Assembly (NCBI GenBank): GCA_025055235.1 | Contig: JANWYN010000064.1 | Span: 1 to 64,000 of the forward strand | From: Candidatus Roseilinea sp. | GTDB taxonomy: Bacteria; Chloroflexota; Anaerolineae; J036; Brachytrichaceae | Direction: 5' to 3' | DNA length: 64,000 bases | Shown here: piece by piece, positions 52,276 to 60,659 of the stretch | Layout: each line of letters begins with the position of its first letter | How positions within the stretch are numbered: the first letter of the stretch is position 1 | Translations under genes and position numbers: made by a program | The notes under the pieces: model-generated | What the model was told of the DNA's origin: nothing | The model's database searches: none | Seen by the model: the letters and a program-made list of their open reading frames with translations, nothing else

Positions 52276-54165
52276 ATGGACGACTTTCTCATTCGCGGCG
52301 CGCTGGCCGACGTTGATCCCGACGTGGCCGAATTGATCCGGCACGAGCATGCGCGCCAGCTCGACAAGCTCATCATGATCGCCAGCGAATCCTACGTGCC
52401 GGCGGCGGTGCGCGAGGCCGAGGGTTCGGTCTTCCAGAACATCTATGCCGAAGGCTATCCGCACGCCGACATGCACGGCATGACCGAGGACGAGATCCTG
52501 GACTACGAGTCGCAACTGGCGTTCTACCGGCGCAATGGCGACCGGCGCTATTACAAGGGCGTCGAATACTGCAACTTGGTCGAGGCGCTGGCGCAGCGGC
52601 GCGGTGCCGAAGTGTTCTGCCCGCCCGGCATGTCGCCGGAGCAGGTGTTCGTCAACGTGCAACCGCTCAGCGGGGCCGTGGCCAACACAGCGATCTACGA
52701 GGCGCTGGTGCAGCCGGGCGACACGGTGATGACGCTCGACTTGTTGCACGGCGGCCATCTCTCGCACGGCAGCCCGGTCAACGTCACCGGCCATCGCCAG
52801 CGCATCGTGCACTATCGCGTGAACGAAGAGACCGAGCTGCTGGACTACGAGGAGATCTACGAGCTGGCCCAGCGCGAGAAGCCGAAGATGATCATCGCCG
52901 GTTACACGTCGTATCCGTGGGCGCCCGACTTCCACAAGTTCCGCGCCATCGCCGATTCGGTTGGCGCGTATCTATTAGCCGACATCGCGCACACTGCCGG
53001 CATGGCCGCTGCCGGCGTCTATCCCAACCCGGTCGGCGTCGCGCACGTCACATCGTTCACCACCCACAAGACGATGATGGGGCCGCGCGGCGCAGTCATC
53101 ATCACCACCGACCCAGAGCTGGCCAAGCGCATAGACCGCGCCGTGTTCCCGGGCATGCAAGGCGGCCCGCACCTGAACAAGATCGCCGGCATGGCCGTCA
53201 TGTTCAAGCTGGCGAAGACGCCGCAGTTCAAAGCGCTCCAGCGCCAGATCGCCAAGAACGCCGTTGCGCTCAGCGACGGCTTGAAGGCCAACGGCCTACG
53301 CGTGGTGCACGGCGGCACCAACACGCACATGGTCTTGCTGGATTGCAAGTCCATCGCCCAGCACGACGGCGTGCCGCTGATGGGCAACGTGGCGTCGCGC
53401 ATCCTCGACCTGATCGGCATCGTGTGCAACCGCAACACCATCCCCGGCGACAAAGACGCCAGCCGGCCGAGCGCGCTGCGCTTCGGCACGCCGTGGGTCA
53501 CCCAGCGCGGCTTGAAGGAAGACGACATGCGCGAGATCGCCGACGTGATCGCGCTGGTGCTCAAGACGGCCAAGCCGCACACCATCCCGACGAAGAAATC
53601 CGTGGCCTACACCGCGCGCGTGGATTTCGATGCGCTGATGGAAGGCGTGTCGCGCATCAACGCACTGGTCGCCAAGGCCAGCCGCGACTTCGACCTGCCG
53701 CACGAGGGCTATCCGTTCGTGTGGTATGCGACGAATGGGCAGGAGCCGGGGGCCAGGGACCAGGGGTCAGGGGCCGGGGATCAGGGACTCGGTGCCGGGG
53801 GTCAGGGCTCGGGGCCTAGGGGACAGGAGTCGGAGGTCGGGAGTCGGGAATCGGAAGTGGGGAGGCGGATCGAGGTATGTGGTGCGCAGTCGGCGGCGTT
53901 CCTAAGCGTCGTCTTGGGCGTGGACGTGGACACGCTGGCCGATGGCGCCGAGGTGACCGTGCTCGGGCGCAACCGCACACCGCTGTGCACGGCGAGGTTG
54001 ACCCGCGCCGCCGGCGGCTACGCGCTCGACGCGCCGCAGGACAAAGCGTCGCGCGTCACACAATGGCTGCGCGCGCTCTCCGACGGCTACGTGATCTTCG
54101 ACGACGCCGACGTGGGCATCAACATCCCCGGGCCGGTAGTGGTGAGATTGGTTGCTGGTCGCTAG
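52276..54165 (+). CDS. glyA: Serine hydroxymethyltransferase with C-terminal extension
   Basis: 629 aa, against about 420 for most GlyA. The SHMT core (residues 1-488) has SESYVPAAVREAEGS, the NIYAEGYP region, HGGHLSHGSPV, ADIAHTAGMAAAG and the PLP-Lys site TTHKTMMGPRGA (Lys near 265). A repeat-derived linker (about 489-532) joins a roughly 95-residue C-terminal domain (CGAQSAAFLSVVLGVDVDTLADGAEVTVLG to the end) that I cannot assign. Makes glycine and 5,10-methylene-THF. AGGAG is 9 nt before ATG. The stop lies inside a heptamer element; gcvT is 110 nt downstream. Confidence 0.92.
   Translation: MDDFLIRGALADVDPDVAELIRHEHARQLDKLIMIASESYVPAAVREAEGSVFQNIYAEGYPHADMHGMTEDEILDYESQLAFYRRNGDRRYYKGVEYCNLVEALAQRRGAEVFCPPGMSPEQVFVNVQPLSGAVANTAIYEALVQPGDTVMTLDLLHGGHLSHGSPVNVTGHRQRIVHYRVNEETELLDYEEIYELAQREKPKMIIAGYTSYPWAPDFHKFRAIADSVGAYLLADIAHTAGMAAAGVYPNPVGVAHVTSFTTHKTMMGPRGAVIITTDPELAKRIDRAVFPGMQGGPHLNKIAGMAVMFKLAKTPQFKALQRQIAKNAVALSDGLKANGLRVVHGGTNTHMVLLDCKSIAQHDGVPLMGNVASRILDLIGIVCNRNTIPGDKDASRPSALRFGTPWVTQRGLKEDDMREIADVIALVLKTAKPHTIPTKKSVAYTARVDFDALMEGVSRINALVAKASRDFDLPHEGYPFVWYATNGQEPGARDQGSGAGDQGLGAGGQGSGPRGQESEVGSRESEVGRRIEVCGAQSAAFLSVVLGVDVDTLADGAEVTVLGRNRTPLCTARLTRAAGGYALDAPQDKASRVTQWLRALSDGYVIFDDADVGINIPGPVVVRLVAGR
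53740..53870. repeat. Heptamer element inside glyA (GGGTCAG and GGGAGTCG words)
   Basis: About ten words of the GGGTCAG/GGGGCCG type then GGAGTCG/GGAATCG-type words. Read in frame as a Gly/Ser/Glu/Arg linker between the SHMT core and the C-terminal domain. Confidence 0.88.
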
Positions 54166-54268
54166 TCGCTGGTCGCTGGTTGTCGGTTGCTGGTCGCTAG
54201 TTGCTGGTTGTTGATTGCCGGTGAGCTGACACCCAATCATCAATCATCCAATCATGAATCATTCCCGA
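54150..54268. repeat. Heptamer element (GTCGCTG and ATCAATC words) between glyA and gcvT
   Basis: About nine GTCGCTG/GTTGCTG words (54152-54210), then aatcatcaatcatccaatca (54236-54258). The glyA stop codon and final residues (VAGR) are formed by the first words. Same word as 6706-6757. Confidence 0.88.
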
Positions 54269-54275
54269 TGACGCC

Positions 54276-55472
54276 ATGGCCGACCTCAAACGCACTGCCC
54301 TGTTTGAGACGCACAAGCAGCTCGGCGCGCGCATGGCGCCGTTCGGCGGATGGGAGATGCCGCTGTGGTACGCCTCGGCGCGCGAGGAGCACCTGGCCGT
54401 GCGCACCGCCGCCGGCCTGTTCGACGTCAGCCACATGGGCATGTTCGATGTGCGCGGGCCGGACGCCTGCGCCTTCCTCGACCGCGTCGGCACAAACGAC
54501 GTGAGCAAGCTGGCCGTCGGCCGCTCACACTACAGCTACATGCTCGACGAGCATGGCAACGTGGTGGACGACATCATGGTCTACCGTGTCGAGCCAGAGC
54601 GCTACATCGTCGTCGTCAACGCCGCCAACAACGACAAGGATTGGGCCTGGCTGCACACTCACGTCGGCGACTTCCGCTGTGCATTGCGTGACCTGCGCGA
54701 TCCGGCCTCCGGCGCAGACCGGCGCGTTGACCTCGCTCTGCAAGGCCCTAGGTCGCTGGAGATTTTGCAGCGCCTCATTCTCAATTCTCAATTCTCAATT
54801 CTCAATTCCCTCCCATACACCGGCGTGATGCGCGCCTCGCTCGCCGGCCATGATGTCTTCATCTCGCGCACCGGCTACACCGGTGAGCGCATCGCCTATG
54901 AGATCTTCGTGCACCCGGATGCGTCGGTCGCGCTGTGGCATGCGCTGCTGGACGCCGGCCGCGACCTGGGCCTGAAGCCGTGTGGGCTGGCCGCGCGCGA
55001 CAGCCTGCGCACCGAGGCCGGCCTGCCGCTCTACGGCCACGAGCTGGGCGGGCCGCTCAACCTAGCCCCGTGTCACATCGGCTTCGACAACTTCGTGAAG
55101 ACCGGCAAGGCCGCCGACTTCATCGGCAAGGCCGCCTATTTGGAGAAGGCGGCGCGCAACACATCGAAGATGATCCGCTTCCGCATGAACGAGAAGGGCG
55201 TGCGGCCGAGCAAGCTGGGCGACCCGGTGCTCGAGAGGCGCGGCCGGGTGATCGGCACGGTCACCTCCTGCGCGCAGGACGGCGAAGGCTACCTGCTGGG
55301 CATGGCGCTGGTCGAGCAGTCGGCGGGCGCGGAAGAGGGCAGTGTGATCTACATCGTCGCGCTGCCGGAGCGCATACCCGAACCGCTCAAGCCGTTCGCG
55401 CCGCCGGGCAGCCGCACACTGATGCCGGACGCAGCGACGGTGCTTTCGCGCTTCCCACCGCGGAGGGGGTGA
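54276..55472 (+). CDS. gcvT: Aminomethyltransferase, glycine cleavage T protein
   Basis: 398 aa. Seen: LFETHKQLGARMAPFGGWEMPLWY, HLAVRTAAGLFDVSHMGMFDVRG, YSYMLDEHGNVVDDIMVYR, SRTGYTGERIAYEIF, LGLKPCGLAARDSLRTEAGLPLYGHEL and IGTVTS. Transfers the methylene of aminomethyl-H-protein to THF, making 5,10-methylene-THF. Same transcript as glyA is likely. A heptamer run (54774-54813) is read in frame as an LNSQFSI-type loop. GcvH and GcvP are not in the window. Confidence 0.95.
   Translation: MADLKRTALFETHKQLGARMAPFGGWEMPLWYASAREEHLAVRTAAGLFDVSHMGMFDVRGPDACAFLDRVGTNDVSKLAVGRSHYSYMLDEHGNVVDDIMVYRVEPERYIVVVNAANNDKDWAWLHTHVGDFRCALRDLRDPASGADRRVDLALQGPRSLEILQRLILNSQFSILNSLPYTGVMRASLAGHDVFISRTGYTGERIAYEIFVHPDASVALWHALLDAGRDLGLKPCGLAARDSLRTEAGLPLYGHELGGPLNLAPCHIGFDNFVKTGKAADFIGKAAYLEKAARNTSKMIRFRMNEKGVRPSKLGDPVLERRGRVIGTVTSCAQDGEGYLLGMALVEQSAGAEEGSVIYIVALPERIPEPLKPFAPPGSRTLMPDAATVLSRFPPRRG
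54774..54813. repeat. Short heptamer run inside gcvT (ATTCTCA words)
   Basis: Five ATTCTCA words, in frame; because 7 bp x 3 = 21 bp the encoded peptide repeats every 7 residues ([11 protein letters not shown]). Lies between LEILQRL and YTGVMRA. Confidence 0.9.
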
Positions 55473-55681
55473 AGCGACGACACGCGCGCAGACACATCAC
55501 ACCTGGGACAGACACGGGTCGTCGCGCACGAACGCCGGCACGAAACCGGGGTGGGGCGATGATGGCCCACGAACCGGAATGAGGCCATCTTGGCAGTATG
55601 ATCTCATCAGAGAGCGCATCGCATCAGCACTGAAGACACCGGCCGAAGCATTCGTCTTGGCATCGGCGATGGTGCGCTAAG

Positions 55682-55800
55682 CGCTGCAGGGCGCGCTCTG
55701 AATGGCCCGAATGGGCTACCGCAGCGCGCCAGCAGCTACGGGAAGGGAACGCTGCGGAGAGCGTTCCCTTCCCACGCCAAAACATTCGGCGACAACTTAG
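55682..55800. repeat. Composite dispersed repeat (copy 2)
   Basis: Shares gggaacgctgcgga and cccacgccaaaacattcggcg with 38290-38357, and ggcgcgctctgaatggcc..ccgcagcgcgcc with both MITE-like elements. Also carries a gggaacgctgcgga-gagcgttccc hairpin. Lies in the 338-nt gap upstream of the GH42 gene; the first 200 nt of that gap show nothing I can name. Confidence 0.75.
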
Positions 55801-55810
55801 GAGTTGATCT

Positions 55811-57814
55811 ATGCCCCTACACCTCGGCGCTGCATGGTACCCCGAGCATTGGCCCGAAGCGCGCTGGGCCGAAGACGTGAAGTTGATGCGCGACGCCGGC
55901 CTGACCGTCGTGCGCGTGGCCGAATTCGCATGGTCCAGCCTGGAGCCGCGCGAAGGCGCGTTCGACTTCGGCTGGCTGGAGCGCGCCATCGCCTTGGCCG
56001 CCGATCATGGCCTGGCCGTGGTGATCGGCACGCCGACCGCGGCTCCGCCGGCGTGGATGACCCAGGCTTACCCCGACGTGTTGGCCGTGAACGCCGACGG
56101 CCGCCCGGCCACGCACGGCGCGCGCTGTCATTACGACGTGACCAGCGAGCGCTACCTGGCGTTCTGCCGGCGCATCGCCGAGAAGCTGGCAATCTGCTTC
56201 GGTCGCGATGCGCGCGTGATCGGCTGGCAGATTGACAACGAATACAACACCGTCAGCTACAGCGAGGGCGCCCGGCGCGCCTTTCAGGATTGGCTGCGCC
56301 GGTGCTACGGCTCGCTGGACGCGCTCAACGCGGCCTGGGCGACGGCCTACTGGTCGCAGACCTACAGCGACTGGTCGCAGATTCCGCTGCCGATTCAGGG
56401 CGCGCACGGGTTCGGCCAGCCGCACAACCCCGGCCTGCGCCTGAAGTGGCGCCAGTTCATCACCGAGGCCTATCGCCGCTTCCAGCTCAACCAGATCGAA
56501 GTGATCCGCGCCCACGCCATGCCGTCGCAGTGGATCACCCACAACTTCATGGGCTTCTTCGACGGCTTCGACCACTACGTGCTGAGCGCCGATCTGGACT
56601 TCGCGTCATGGGATCAGTACTATCCCGCCGGCCATCTGGATTTCGCGCGCGACAGCGCCGGCCATGACCTGACGCGTGGCTTCAAGCGCAAGAACTTTTG
56701 GCTGATCGAGACGCAGCCGGGCAGCGTGAACTGGGCGCCGATCAACAGCGCCCAGGACCGCGGCGAGACGCGCGCGGCGGCCTGGAACGCCGTAGCCCAT
56801 GGCGCCGAGGCAGTGTGCTACTGGCAATGGCGCAATGCGCCGAACGGGCAGGAGCAGTATCACGGCTCGCTCATCGCGCCGGACGGCAACCCGCGCCCGG
56901 TCTACGAGGAGATCAGCCGCATCGGCCGGGAATTTCAGCAGGCCGGCCACCTGTTCGACGGCGCTACGGTGGAGGCGAGCGTCGCGCTCCTGCACTCGTA
57001 TGACGACCGCTGGGCGCTCGACTTCCAACGCCATCACGCCGACTTCGACCCGCTGCAGTACCTCGGCAGCTTCTATCGCCCGCTCTCCCGGCGCAACATT
57101 GCGATGGACATCCTCTCCACACGCGCCGCGCTCGACGGCTACAAGCTGGTCATCGCCGCGCCGCACATCCTGGACGAGGCGATCGCCGGCGAGCTGATCC
57201 GCTTCGTCGCGGGCGGCGGGCATCTCGTGCTCGGCGTGCGGAGCGGCATGAAAGATGGGAACAACGCGCTGCTGCGCCAGCGCCAGCCGGCGCTGCTCCA
57301 GGACATCGCCGGCGCGCACGTGGAGGAGTACTATGCGCTGCGCGAGCCGGTTCCCATCCATGCAGTGACATCCGGCCGGAGGAAGCGCGGCGCGACGCCG
57401 GCCCTGCCGGACGGCAGCGCGCACATCTGGGCGGAGTGGCTCGTCCCGCATCCGGGCGCTCAGGTGCTGATGACCTACGGCGCTGCGAACGGTTACCTGA
57501 ACGGCCAGGCGGCAGTGACGATGAAGCCACACGCAAGCGGCGGATGCGTGTATTACCTCGGCGCGTGGCTGGATGACGCGCTGCAGGATGCGTTGATGGG
57601 CTGGATCGTCGCGCGAGCCGGCGTCGAGCCGGTGCTGCCCGGCCTGCCGGCCGGCGTGCACGCCATGCGCCGCGGCGAGGCCTACGTGCTGATCAACGAC
57701 ACCGAAGCTAAATCGGTGACGTTGCCCTGGCGCGCCAAAGATCACCTGAGCGGCAGAACGGCCAAGCGATTCATGCTCGGGCCGTGGGACGTGATTGTGG
57801 CGACGCGGGTGTGA
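55811..57814 (+). CDS. GH42 beta-galactosidase
   Basis: 667 aa, no signal peptide, cytoplasmic. GH42 features: MPLHLGAAWYPEHWPEARWAEDVKLMRDAG, acid/base Glu in WQIDNEYNT (about 142), nucleophile Glu in FWLIETQPGSVNW (about 300), a trimerisation domain (about 370-560) and a C-terminal beta domain. Hydrolyses beta-galactosides, often from plant or host glycans. AGGAG is 9 nt before ATG. The stop codon falls within the edge of the second MITE-like element. The maltose/galactan genes that often accompany GH42 are not seen here. Confidence 0.93.
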   Translation: MPLHLGAAWYPEHWPEARWAEDVKLMRDAGLTVVRVAEFAWSSLEPREGAFDFGWLERAIALAADHGLAVVIGTPTAAPPAWMTQAYPDVLAVNADGRPATHGARCHYDVTSERYLAFCRRIAEKLAICFGRDARVIGWQIDNEYNTVSYSEGARRAFQDWLRRCYGSLDALNAAWATAYWSQTYSDWSQIPLPIQGAHGFGQPHNPGLRLKWRQFITEAYRRFQLNQIEVIRAHAMPSQWITHNFMGFFDGFDHYVLSADLDFASWDQYYPAGHLDFARDSAGHDLTRGFKRKNFWLIETQPGSVNWAPINSAQDRGETRAAAWNAVAHGAEAVCYWQWRNAPNGQEQYHGSLIAPDGNPRPVYEEISRIGREFQQAGHLFDGATVEASVALLHSYDDRWALDFQRHHADFDPLQYLGSFYRPLSRRNIAMDILSTRAALDGYKLVIAAPHILDEAIAGELIRFVAGGGHLVLGVRSGMKDGNNALLRQRQPALLQDIAGAHVEEYYALREPVPIHAVTSGRRKRGATPALPDGSAHIWAEWLVPHPGAQVLMTYGAANGYLNGQAAVTMKPHASGGCVYYLGAWLDDALQDALMGWIVARAGVEPVLPGLPAGVHAMRRGEAYVLINDTEAKSVTLPWRAKDHLSGRTAKRFMLGPWDVIVATRV

Positions 57815-58135
57815 TGCTTCTGACGGGGCATCGCACAATTTGCGCAACGAATGAATCCACGCGCAACGCGTGGTAAAGCCGGCGCGCAGCCGGCTTGGCT
57901 GCAAATTGCCTGCGACTTCAGTTGCCGGGCATTTCGCCCCCAGCGGGAGATACACCTAGTGAGCGGGGTGCATTCGCCAGCGGGGCTGTAAGGCGCGTTC
58001 TGAATGGCTCCCATGGGCTACCGCAGCGCGCCGTTGGCGGCGCACACGGGCACGGCACAGCGTCCGGGCACGGCACGGAACGGAGTCCGTGCCCACTGTG
58101 CGATGGTTTGCCCCTATCCGCGAATGCACCCCAGC
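57808..58135 (+). mobile_element. MITE-like dispersed element, copy 2
   Basis: Reverse orientation relative to the copy at 39316. Shared: ggggcatcgca/gggggcattgcg, gaatgaatccacgcgcaac, the palindrome cgacttcagttgccgggcat, ggtgcattcgccag, ggcgcgttctgaatgg and cgcacacgggcacgg. Ends in gcgaatgcacccc. It begins at the GH42 stop codon and fills most of the gap to the next gene. Confidence 0.75.
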
Positions 58136-58252
58136 GAGAGAGCGAAGCACTTCTGGTAGCATTAGCGATGAAGCGCCGGGCTGTCCCGTTGGCCATGAGG
58201 CAACCCCCGCATCACTACAACACATCATCCAAACTTGGAGGCAACCTTCAGC

Positions 58253-60451
58253 ATGAAGCGAATCTTCCCCCTTGGAGCAGCCGCCGGCGCATCGCTGGCG
58301 TTGGCGCTCGCATTAGCCGTGATTGGCGCGCCTGCCGTCGCGCAGTCGCCTGCTCCCCGGCTCTCCCAGCAAGCGCTGTCCAATGCCGCCTACCCGCTCG
58401 ACGTCGTCCCCGGCGGACCCGTCCAGCTCAAAGATGGCAAGTTAGATGACCCGAAGAATCAAATCAGCGTCGCGCTCGCCAATCCGCAGGCCAGCGGCGA
58501 CCTGAACGGCGACGGCGCGCCCGATGCCGTCGTCACGCTGATCGTGAATACCGGTGCCAGCGGCGTGTTCTCATACATCGCCGCCGTGTTGAACGACGGC
58601 GGGACCGCGAAGCCCGTCTCCAGCGCGTTCCTCGGCGACCGCATCCGCATGCGCACGATCAACATCGCGCGCAACGGCGAGATCGCTGCAAGTTACCTCG
58701 ACCGCCGCTTCAACCAGCCGATGTCGGCGCGGCCGACGATCCCGGTCACACGACGCTTCAAGCTGAACGAGGGCAATGCCCTGTTCGCCTCAGCGCCGTT
58801 GGCGAATGCCGACCTGAACAACACGACCTACCCGTTGCCGGCTGCGCCGGGCGGCAGCGCACCCTTTTCTCTTGGCCGGTATCGCGACTCCGCCGGCGGC
58901 GTGACCGCGCGCATCTTGCCCACGCCGCGCGCCAGCGGCGACCTGGACGGCGATGGGTCGCCCGATTCGGCTGTCGTCATGGCCGTCAACGGCGAAGGTG
59001 AAGGGACGCTCTTTTACTTATGCGCGGTGCTGAACCAGCTTTACAAGCCGAAAGCGACAGACTGCGTCTTGTTCGGCGATCGGGTTGCAGTCACCGGCCT
59101 CGCCATCACCGACGGCGTGGTGACGTTGAAATTCCTCGATCGCAAACCGGAGGAGCCGATGACCGCCCGACCCAGTGTGCCGACCACGTTCGATTACCTG
59201 CTCGAAAATGGCAAGCTCGTCTCGGCAGCCGGCGAAACGAGCGTCGTGACCTACGCCTGCGCCGAGGGCAAAACGATGAAAGTGACCTTTGGCAAAAACG
59301 CTGCCGTCGTTGAGTTCGATGGCACGATGGAGGTGCTGCCGCAGCGCCCGGTCGCCAGCGGCATGCGCTACGCCAACGACAAGTGGGAGCTGCGCGGCAA
59401 GGGAGACGAAGCGACGCTCGCCGATGCCAAGTCGGGCCAGGTGCTCGCCGGCAGTTGCGTCGCGCGGGCGCCGGCTGGCGCGCCGCCTGCTGCGCCATCG
59501 CTCACCGGCGTGCTGACCGGCACGGTGACGTATCTGCCGCGCATCGCCCTGCCGCCCAACGCCGTCATCCAGGTGCAGCTCGCCGATATCGCGATCGCCG
59601 ATGCGCCGGCGAAGATCATCGCGTCGCAAACGATCACGGCCGGCGGCGCGCAGGTGCCCATCCCCTTCGAGCTGAAATACGACCCGGCCGCCATCGAGCC
59701 GCGCGGCCGCTACAGCGTTGCAGCGCGCATCACGGAGGACGGCAAGCTGACGTGGACCAGCACGAAGATCAACACTGTGTTTGCCCCGGGCGCGCCCTCA
59801 ACCGGCGTCGAGATCATCGTCGAGCCAGTACCCAGCAGCAAGGCCGGCGCCGAGGATCGCGCGGTCGAATACGACTGCGCCGACGGCAAGACGGTGAAGG
59901 TGGTCTACGGCGCCGACAGCGCCGAGGTCACCTTCGACGGCCAGACCTGGACGCTGCCGCAAGTTCCCAGCGCTTCGGGCGTCCGCTATGACGATGGCAT
60001 CTGGGAATGGCGCAGCAAGGGGCCGAACGGCTTCCTGGTGGACGTGCAGAACAACGTCGTCGTCGCGAACGATTGCCGTGAGCGCGCGAGCAGCGGCGCG
60101 CCGGGCCAACCGGAGGGTCGAGCCGTGATGACCGGAACAGTGACCTATCTTCAGCGCGTAGCACTCCCGCCCAGCGCGATCATCGAGGTGCAACTAGCCG
60201 ACGTGTCGAAGCAGGACGTGGCCGCGACGGTCATCGCCTCGCAGACCATCCGGGCGAACGGCGCGCAGGTGCCGATCCCGTTCGAGCTGGTCTACGACCC
60301 GGCGCAGATAGACCAGCGGATGGAGTATGCCGTGTCGGCGCGGATCACCGTCGGCGGTGAGCTCGCCTGGATCAGCACGACGCGCAACCGTGTCTTGACG
60401 CGCGGCGCGCCGGTGACCGGCATCGAGATCATCGTGGAGCCGATCCCGTAG
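58253..60451 (+). CDS. Secreted MliC-like/YbaY-like tandem-domain protein
   Basis: 732 aa from the ATG at 58253, with GGAGG 13 nt upstream. Signal peptide (GAAAGASLALALALAVIGAPAVAQS). Two EF-hand-like or VCBS-like units (DLNGDGAPDAV and DLDGDGSPDSAV) are followed by two rounds of an MliC-like domain (YACAEGKTMKVTFGKN..; YDCADGKTVKVVYGAD..) and a YbaY-like domain (TGTVTYLPRIALPPNAVIQVQLADI..; TGTVTYLQRVALPPSAIIEVQLADV..). MliC inhibits c-type lysozyme, and YbaY is a lipoprotein of unclear role. Here they alternate in one secreted chain. No lipobox is obvious. Confidence 0.8.
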   Translation: MKRIFPLGAAAGASLALALALAVIGAPAVAQSPAPRLSQQALSNAAYPLDVVPGGPVQLKDGKLDDPKNQISVALANPQASGDLNGDGAPDAVVTLIVNTGASGVFSYIAAVLNDGGTAKPVSSAFLGDRIRMRTINIARNGEIAASYLDRRFNQPMSARPTIPVTRRFKLNEGNALFASAPLANADLNNTTYPLPAAPGGSAPFSLGRYRDSAGGVTARILPTPRASGDLDGDGSPDSAVVMAVNGEGEGTLFYLCAVLNQLYKPKATDCVLFGDRVAVTGLAITDGVVTLKFLDRKPEEPMTARPSVPTTFDYLLENGKLVSAAGETSVVTYACAEGKTMKVTFGKNAAVVEFDGTMEVLPQRPVASGMRYANDKWELRGKGDEATLADAKSGQVLAGSCVARAPAGAPPAAPSLTGVLTGTVTYLPRIALPPNAVIQVQLADIAIADAPAKIIASQTITAGGAQVPIPFELKYDPAAIEPRGRYSVAARITEDGKLTWTSTKINTVFAPGAPSTGVEIIVEPVPSSKAGAEDRAVEYDCADGKTVKVVYGADSAEVTFDGQTWTLPQVPSASGVRYDDGIWEWRSKGPNGFLVDVQNNVVVANDCRERASSGAPGQPEGRAVMTGTVTYLQRVALPPSAIIEVQLADVSKQDVAATVIASQTIRANGAQVPIPFELVYDPAQIDQRMEYAVSARITVGGELAWISTTRNRVLTRGAPVTGIEIIVEPIP

Positions 60452-60484
60452 CCCTTCGGCGATCTCAGAAACCAGCGATCTCAG

Positions 60485-60514
60485 AACCAGGTTTCTCAAG
60501 GAAACCTGGTTTTT
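60485..60514 (+). terminator. Intrinsic terminator after the MliC-YbaY protein gene
   Basis: AACCAGGTTTC, loop tcaag, GAAACCTGGTT, then TTTG. 11-bp perfect stem overlapping a run of five T. 33 nt after the stop codon. Confidence 0.85.
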
Positions 60515-60659
60515 GTTGGCAAATAGTTGCGCGGCAGCGAAAGGGCGTTGTAAACTCTTGCCGGTTGTGTGCGCGGGTGTAAGGCTGCACTGCTTTCAGC
60601 TCCCGTCAACGCATCCGTCTGTTTGTGATCGAGTTTTCAGTCAAAGCCGTGGAGTGTGA

